DNA of 64,000 nucleotides from Burkholderia multivorans ATCC BAA-247 (GTDB lineage Bacteria > Pseudomonadota > Gammaproteobacteria > Burkholderiales > Burkholderiaceae), in the NCBI RefSeq assembly GCF_000959525.1, contig NZ_CP009830.1:486290-550289 (forward strand). The letters run 5' to 3'. Position numbers and translations under genes: made by a program. Under the pieces are notes generated by a model that saw nothing but the letters and a program-made list of their open reading frames with translations, had not been told where the DNA came from and searched no databases. Positions 59,186 through 64,000 of the stretch are shown piece after piece. How positions within the stretch are numbered: position 1 is the first letter of the stretch; each line of letters begins with the position of its first letter.

Positions 59186-60256
59186 ATGAGCTTTCTGACC
59201 CTGCAACATGTCTCGAAACGCTACGGCGACTTCACGGCCATCGAGCAGCTCGACCTGTCGGTCGAGCGCGGCGAGTTTCTGTCGCTGCTCGGGCCGTCGG
59301 GCTGCGGCAAGACGACCACGCTGCAGATGATCGCGGGTTTCGTGGCGCCGTCCGCCGGGCGCGTGACGCTCGACGGCCGCGACATCACGCACGAACGTCC
59401 GGAGAAGCGCGGCATCGGCGTCGTGTTCCAGAGCTACGCGCTGTTTCCGCACATGACGGTCGCCGGCAACGTCGGCTTCGGTCTCGAAATGCGCAAGATG
59501 AAGCGCGCGCAGCGCGAAGAGCGGATCGCCGAGGCGCTCGCGCTCGTGCGGCTCGACGGCCTCGACGCGCGCTACCCGAAGGAGCTGTCGGGCGGGCAGC
59601 GGCAGCGCGTCGCGATCGCGCGTGCGATCGCGATGCGGCCCGAGCTGCTGCTGCTCGACGAGCCGATGTCGAACCTCGACGCCAAGCTGCGCGAGGAAAT
59701 GCACATCGAGCTGCGCGCGATCCAGAAGCGCCTCGGGATCACGACGATCCTCGTTACGCACGATCAGGTCGAGGCGATGACGATGAGCGACCGCATCGCC
59801 GTCATGCATCGCGGCCGCATCGCGCAGCTGAGCACGCCGTTCGACGCGTACGAGCGGCCGGCCACGCCGTTCGCGTCGGTGTTCCTCGGCCGCACGAATA
59901 CGTTCGAAGGCGAAGTGCTGCGACGCAATCCGCGCTGCGCGGAAGTCGCGGTCGCGAGCACGACGCTGCACGTGCCGCACGAAGGACGCGACGTCGCGGG
60001 CCCCGTCAACGTCTACATCCGCCCCGAAAAGATGCGGCTCGCGAACGGCGACGCGCGGCTGCACGGGCGCGTCGCGACGCGCGTGTTCGTCGGCAACCAG
60101 TGGCTGCTCGTGATCGACACGGCGCTCGGCAAGCTGCACGTCACGCAGTCGAACACCGGCGCGCCGCCGCCGGACGAAGGCAGCGAAGTCGGCCTCGCGT
60201 GGGCCGACGACGATCTGCGGATGCTGACGCGGGAGGGCGCGCATGGCCACGCTTGA
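59186..60256 (+). CDS. ABC transporter ATPase, PotA type
   Basis: 356 residues. Walker A GPSGCGKTT, Q-loop VFQSYALFPHMTV, signature LSGGQRQRVAIARA, Walker B LLLLDEPMSNLD, then a TOBE-type C-terminal domain (FLGRTNTFEGEV, YIRPEKMRLANGDA). Overlaps the permease gene by 14 bp. Confidence 0.94.
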   Translation: MSFLTLQHVSKRYGDFTAIEQLDLSVERGEFLSLLGPSGCGKTTTLQMIAGFVAPSAGRVTLDGRDITHERPEKRGIGVVFQSYALFPHMTVAGNVGFGLEMRKMKRAQREERIAEALALVRLDGLDARYPKELSGGQRQRVAIARAIAMRPELLLLDEPMSNLDAKLREEMHIELRAIQKRLGITTILVTHDQVEAMTMSDRIAVMHRGRIAQLSTPFDAYERPATPFASVFLGRTNTFEGEVLRRNPRCAEVAVASTTLHVPHEGRDVAGPVNVYIRPEKMRLANGDARLHGRVATRVFVGNQWLLVIDTALGKLHVTQSNTGAPPPDEGSEVGLAWADDDLRMLTREGAHGHA

Positions 60257-61115
60257 CGATACGCGCGGCGGTGCCGCGCCGTGGCTGCTGTCGGCGCCCG
60301 CGCTGCTGCTGTTCTCGACGCTGCTGCTCGCGCCGCTGCTGCTCACGCTCGTGCTGTCGTTCCACACGTTCAGCGACATCGCGGGCACGCAGCCGGGCTG
60401 GACGCTCGCGAACTATCTGGAAGTCATTCGCGATCCCTACTATCTGACGATCTTCGCGCGCACCGCGGGCCTCGCGGCCGCCGTCACGCTGCTGTCGATC
60501 GTGCTCGGCGTGCCGGAGACGATCGTGCTCGCGCGCATGCGCAAGCCGTGGCAGTCGATCTGCCTGCTGGTCGTGCTCGGCCCGCTGCTGATTTCGGTCG
60601 TCGTGCGCACGCTCGGCTGGCAGATCCTGCTCGGCAACAACGGCGTGCTGAACGATGTGCTGCAGGCGCTGCACATCACCGACGAGCCCGTGCGCCTCGT
60701 GTTCACGATGACGGGCACGATCGTCGCGCTCACGCATGTGCTGGTGCCGTTCATGGTGATGGCGGTATGGGCAACGCTGCAGAAGCTCGATCCGCAGGTC
60801 GAATGGGCCGGACTGTCGCTCGGCGCGTCGCCGATGCGCGTGTTTCGCCGCGTGATCGTGCCGCAGATTCTGCCCGGCGTGCTGTCGGGTTCGATCATCG
60901 TGTTCGCGCTGTCCGCATCGGCGTTCGCGACACCCGCGCTGATCGGCGGCCGCCGCTTGAAAGTCGTCGCGACGGCCGCCTACGACGAATTCCTCGGCAC
61001 GCTGAACTGGCCGCTCGGCGCGAGCATCGCGGTGCTGCTGCTGATCGCGAACGTCGCGATCGTGATGGGCTGCAGCCGGCTCGCGGAACGCCGCTTCAAG
61101 CACATCTTCGACTGA
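60243..61115 (+). CDS. ABC transporter permease, PotB type
   Basis: 290 residues, six membrane segments. WAGLSLGASPMRVFRRVIVPQILPGVLSGSIIVFALS contains the EAA-like loop that contacts the ATPase. First of two permeases of the module-2 importer. Confidence 0.92.
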   Translation: MATLDDTRGGAAPWLLSAPALLLFSTLLLAPLLLTLVLSFHTFSDIAGTQPGWTLANYLEVIRDPYYLTIFARTAGLAAAVTLLSIVLGVPETIVLARMRKPWQSICLLVVLGPLLISVVVRTLGWQILLGNNGVLNDVLQALHITDEPVRLVFTMTGTIVALTHVLVPFMVMAVWATLQKLDPQVEWAGLSLGASPMRVFRRVIVPQILPGVLSGSIIVFALSASAFATPALIGGRRLKVVATAAYDEFLGTLNWPLGASIAVLLLIANVAIVMGCSRLAERRFKHIFD

Positions 61116-61127
61116 CGGAGCGACGCC

Positions 61128-61925
61128 ATGCAACGCAACGGTTTTGCCGCCCTCGCCTTCCATGCGCTGTTCGTCGCGTTCATCGTCGCGCCGCTCGCGG
61201 CCGTGATGCTCGTCGCGTTCACCGACAAGGGCTATATCTCGATGCCGTTCGACGGCGCGTCGCTGCGCTGGTTTCGCGCGATCCTCGACAACGGCGATAT
61301 CGTGTCGGCGTTCTGGCTGTCGGTTCGGCTCGCGCTCGTCGCCGCGACGCTGGGCGTCGCGCTCGCGGTGCCGGCCGCGCTCGCGATCGCGCGCTACCGC
61401 TTCCCGGGACGCGGCGCGCTGACGAGCTTCTTCCTGTCGCCGATGATGATTCCGGCGGTCGTGCTCGGCATCGCGTTCCTGCGTTTCCTGTCGCTGCTGC
61501 ATCTGAGCGGCTCGTTCTGGGCGCTCGTCGCCGCGCACGTCGTGATCGTGCTGCCGTATGCGCTGCGGCTTGCGCTGTCCTCCGCGATCGGGCTCGACCG
61601 CGATGCCGAGCGTGCCGCGCTGTCGTGCGGCGCGAGCCGCTTCACCGCGTTTCGCCGCGTCGTGCTGCCGATGATCCGCACCGGCGTCGCGGGCGGCTGG
61701 GTGCTGTCGTTCATCCAGAGCTTCGACGAGCTCACGATGACGATTTTCGTCGCGACACCGGGCACGACGACGCTGCCCGTCGCCATGTACAACCAGATCG
61801 CGCAGACGATCGATCCGCTCGTCACGTCGGTGTCGGCGGTGCTGATCGTCGGCACGGTCATGCTGATGCTCCTGCTCGACCGGCTGGTCGGGCTCGATCG
61901 CATCCTGATCGGAGAAGCACGATGA
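61128..61925 (+). CDS. ABC transporter permease, PotC type
   Basis: 265 residues, six membrane segments; EAA loop ERAALSCGASRFTAFRRVVLPMIRTGVAGGWVLSF. Second permease of the importer. Its stop overlaps the next gene's start (ATGA at 61922-61925), tying the importer to the dehydrogenase subunits. Confidence 0.92.
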   Translation: MQRNGFAALAFHALFVAFIVAPLAAVMLVAFTDKGYISMPFDGASLRWFRAILDNGDIVSAFWLSVRLALVAATLGVALAVPAALAIARYRFPGRGALTSFFLSPMMIPAVVLGIAFLRFLSLLHLSGSFWALVAAHVVIVLPYALRLALSSAIGLDRDAERAALSCGASRFTAFRRVVLPMIRTGVAGGWVLSFIQSFDELTMTIFVATPGTTTLPVAMYNQIAQTIDPLVTSVSAVLIVGTVMLMLLLDRLVGLDRILIGEAR

Positions 61926-63079
61926 TTCGACCTGCAGCCGCGAGCCCCGACGTGCTCGTGATCGGCGGCGGCCTCGTCGGCACGGCCGTCGCGTACGGCC
62001 TCGCCCGCGAAGGCGCGCGCGTGACCGTGCTCGACGAGGACGACGGCGGTTTTCGCGCGTCGCGCGGCAATTTCGGCCTCGTCTGGATTCAGGGCAAGGG
62101 CCACGACCGCACGCCCTACGCGAGCTGGTCGCGCAGCTCGGCCGCGCGCTGGCCGCAGCTTGCCGCGAGCCTGCTCGAGGACAGCGGCGTCGATGTCGCA
62201 CTGCGCCAGCCGGGCGGCTTCCATCTCTGCTTCTCCGACGACGAGCTCGCGGAGCGCCGCACGCGTCTCGCGACGCTGCAGGCGGCGCTCGGCGACTATC
62301 CGTTCGAGCTGCTCGATCATCGCGAACTGCGCGAGCGCTTGCCCGGCATCGGGCCTGCGGTCGTCGGCGCGAGCTACACGCCGATGGACGGCCACGTGAA
62401 TCCGCTTAAGCTGCTGCGCGCGCTGCACGCGTCGATGCAGCATCGCGGCGTGCGTCTCGTCTCCGGCGCGCGCGTGCGGCAGGTGCGCGCCGAAGGCGGC
62501 GGTTTCGTCGCCGACAGCGCGGCGGGCACGTTCGGCGCCGGCCGCCTCGTGCTCGCGGCCGGCCTCGGCAATCGCACGCTCGCGCCGCAGGTCGGGCTCC
62601 ATGCGCCGGTCGCCCCGAATCGCGGGCAGGTGCTCGTCAGCGAACGCGTCGCACCGTTTCTCCGCTATCCGACCATCAACGTGCGGCAGACCGACGAAGG
62701 CACCGTGCAGTTCGGCGACTCGATGGAGGAAGTCGGCTTCGACGACCTGACCACGACGCCGGTGCTCGCCGACATCGCGCGGCGCGGCGTGCGCGCATTT
62801 CCGATGCTGCAGCACGTACGGCTCGTGCGGATGTGGGCCGCGCTGCGCGTGTACAGCCCCGACGGCTTTCCGATCTACGACGAATCGCTGCAGCATCCGG
62901 GCGCGTTCGTCGTCACGTGCCACAGCGGCGTCACGCTCGCGGCCGCGCATGCGATGCGCATCGCGCCGTGGATCGTCGGCGCGCCGGTGCCCGACGAGTT
63001 GCCCGCGCTGTCCGCACGTCGCTTTCCGGACGCGCCCGACACGATCGCCGCTGCCGCCCGGCCCGCTCCCGCTTACTGA
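61922..63079 (+). CDS. FAD oxidase-type (DadA/LhpB-like) subunit, module 2
   Basis: 385 residues. FAD motif VLVIGGGLVGTAVAYGLAREGARVTVLDED, SRGNFGLVWIQGKG, MDGHVNPLKLLRALH, and CHSGVTLAAAHAMRIAPWI near the end. It is a clear paralogue of the 53124 gene, with the same landmark stretches. Oxidises the amino-acid or opine substrate; electrons pass to the small and alpha subunits. Confidence 0.9.
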   Translation: MIRPAAASPDVLVIGGGLVGTAVAYGLAREGARVTVLDEDDGGFRASRGNFGLVWIQGKGHDRTPYASWSRSSAARWPQLAASLLEDSGVDVALRQPGGFHLCFSDDELAERRTRLATLQAALGDYPFELLDHRELRERLPGIGPAVVGASYTPMDGHVNPLKLLRALHASMQHRGVRLVSGARVRQVRAEGGGFVADSAAGTFGAGRLVLAAGLGNRTLAPQVGLHAPVAPNRGQVLVSERVAPFLRYPTINVRQTDEGTVQFGDSMEEVGFDDLTTTPVLADIARRGVRAFPMLQHVRLVRMWAALRVYSPDGFPIYDESLQHPGAFVVTCHSGVTLAAAHAMRIAPWIVGAPVPDELPALSARRFPDAPDTIAAAARPAPAY

Positions 63080-63095
63080 CCTTGTCCGCCCGCCC

Positions 63096-63458
63096 ATGAC
63101 TGCCCACCCGAGTTCGTCCCTGTTCAAGCCGCTCGATGCCGCCGCGGCGACCGTCGAGATCCGCTTCAACGATGCGCCGCTGCGCGTGCCGGCCGGCGTC
63201 AGCGTCGCTGCCGCGCTGCTCGCGGCCGGCGTACAGCGCTTTCGCGCGACGCCCGTGTCGCATGCGCCGCGCGCGCCCTACTGCATGATGGGCGCGTGCT
63301 TCGAATGTCTCGTCGAAATCGACGGCGTGCCCGCGCGCCAGAGCTGCATGGTCGACGTGCGCGACGGCATGTGCGTGCGCACGCAGGAAGGCGCGCGCGA
63401 CCTGCCGCCCGAATCCGCGCTTGCCGCCGCGTCACTGGAGAACGCCGATGACCGCTGA
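63096..63458 (+). CDS. Small [2Fe-2S] subunit, module 2
   Basis: 120 residues with CMMGACFECLVEIDGV and QSCM, matching the module-1 small subunit, plus about 20 extra residues at each end. Paralogue of the 54241 gene. Confidence 0.9.
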   Translation: MTAHPSSSLFKPLDAAAATVEIRFNDAPLRVPAGVSVAAALLAAGVQRFRATPVSHAPRAPYCMMGACFECLVEIDGVPARQSCMVDVRDGMCVRTQEGARDLPPESALAAASLENADDR

Positions 63459-64000
63459 ATTCATGCAGGAAACCGTCGACGTCGTCGTGGTCGGCGCTGG
63501 CCCCGCCGGCCTCGGCGCCGCCACGCGCGCGGCGTGCGCGGGGCTGTCGGTCGTGCTGCTCGACGAGCAGGATGCAGTCGGCGGCCAGATCTATCGCGCG
63601 ATCGAGCGCGCGGACGCACGCCGCCGCGAGATCCTCGGCCCCGACTACGCGGCCGGCGCCGCGCTCGCCGACGCATTCGCGCGTTCGGGCGCCCGTCATT
63701 TGACGCGCACGACGGTATGGCAGGTCACGCGCGAGCGGCAGGTGCACTATCTGCGTGACGGCAAGGTCGGCCGCTTCGACGCGCGCCGCGTAATTCTCGC
63801 CACCGGCGCGCTCGAGCGGCCGTTTCCGATTCCCGGCTGGACGCTGCCTGGCGTGCTGACCGCGGGCGCCGCGCAGATTCTGCTGAAGAGCGCGGGCGAA
63901 GTGCCGTCGACGCCGCCGGTGCTGGCCGGCTGCGGGCCGCTGCTCTATCTGCTCGGCTGGCAGTATCTGCGCGCCGGCGTGCCGATTCGCGCGCTCGTCG
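63448..64000 (+). CDS. NAD(P)/FAD oxidoreductase alpha subunit, module 2, cut by the window end
   Basis: 184 codons are present, starting at ATG 63448 inside the small-subunit gene; ATG 63463 is an alternative. VDVVVVGAGPAGLGAATRAACAGLSVVLLDEQ and FATGALERPFPIPGWTLPGVLTAGAAQ match the module-1 alpha subunit. The C-terminal [2Fe-2S] domain lies beyond the window. Confidence 0.9.
   Translation, partial: MTAEFMQETVDVVVVGAGPAGLGAATRAACAGLSVVLLDEQDAVGGQIYRAIERADARRREILGPDYAAGAALADAFARSGARHLTRTTVWQVTRERQVHYLRDGKVGRFDARRVILATGALERPFPIPGWTLPGVLTAGAAQILLKSAGEVPSTPPVLAGCGPLLYLLGWQYLRAGVPIRALV

Noticed and set aside
60281-63079. A 932-codon plus-strand frame ending with the module-2 FAD subunit
   Set aside because: The first 547 codons are Arg-rich sequence in another frame of the two permease genes; the FAD motif begins at 61922.

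Overview
The base composition (roughly two-thirds G+C), strong third-position G/C bias and gene families (DUF4148 protein, duplicated MHS-type transporters, YtfQRT/YjfF, TRAP transporter, CYP116B-like P450) point to a Burkholderia-type betaproteobacterium, probably a secondary-chromosome region; this is inference from gene content. I see no rRNA, tRNA, CRISPR array, insertion sequence or phage gene. The window is accessory-metabolism territory: uptake systems, oxidases and their regulators.

Layout. 1-5352: a chaperone-usher fimbria (usher cut by the left edge, chaperone, major subunit), an RcsB-like response regulator and a two-domain adhesin. 5610-8577: esterase, sugar-efflux MFS transporter, DUF4148 protein. 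8868-13539: a P450-reductase fusion plus MHS transporter operon, divergent from an IclR regulator. 13936-18596: ytfQ-ytfR-ytfT-yjfF sugar ABC transporter. 18952-20031: topoisomerase IB. 20028-25509: pqqABCDE and a sigma-54 activator of the AcoR type. 25831-37225: iminopeptidase, TonB-dependent receptor, PQQ alcohol dehydrogenase, a substrate-binding-protein/cytochrome c fusion, a HiPIP, an extra sigma-70 factor and acetyl-CoA synthetase. 37474-40375: porin and MHS transporter. 40527-46116: TRAP transporter divergent from a GH28 polygalacturonase. 46532-50136: GntR regulator, MHS transporter and a DHDPS-family enzyme resembling hydroxyproline-pathway deaminases. 50926-64000: LuxR regulator, then two paralogous three-subunit FAD/[2Fe-2S] amino-acid (D-hydroxyproline or opine type) dehydrogenase modules, each with its own LysR gene and a different transport component.

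The main find is a putative regulon joining 20028-37225. Four good -24/-12 promoters (GG-N10-GC, each of the form GGCAYG-N4-TTGC) lie before pqqA, the TonB receptor, the alcohol dehydrogenase and acs. Tandem or single copies of a TGTTG-N7-CAACA-like site lie upstream of them, and the AcoR-like activator gene is embedded in the cluster. Read together, the genes would make PQQ, import something through an outer-membrane receptor (possibly a lanthanide chelate), oxidise a short alcohol in the periplasm with a dehydrogenase carrying the Asp-X-Asp lanthanide-type signature, pass electrons to a cytochrome c fused to an XoxJ/MxaJ-like domain and to a HiPIP, and activate the resulting acetate with Acs.

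Other noteworthy structures are a hairpin that buries the ribosome site of the fimbrial response regulator, a terminator-like hairpin in the fimA leader, a three-half-site operator before the P450 operon, and shared operator sequences in the GntR/hydroxyproline-like cluster.
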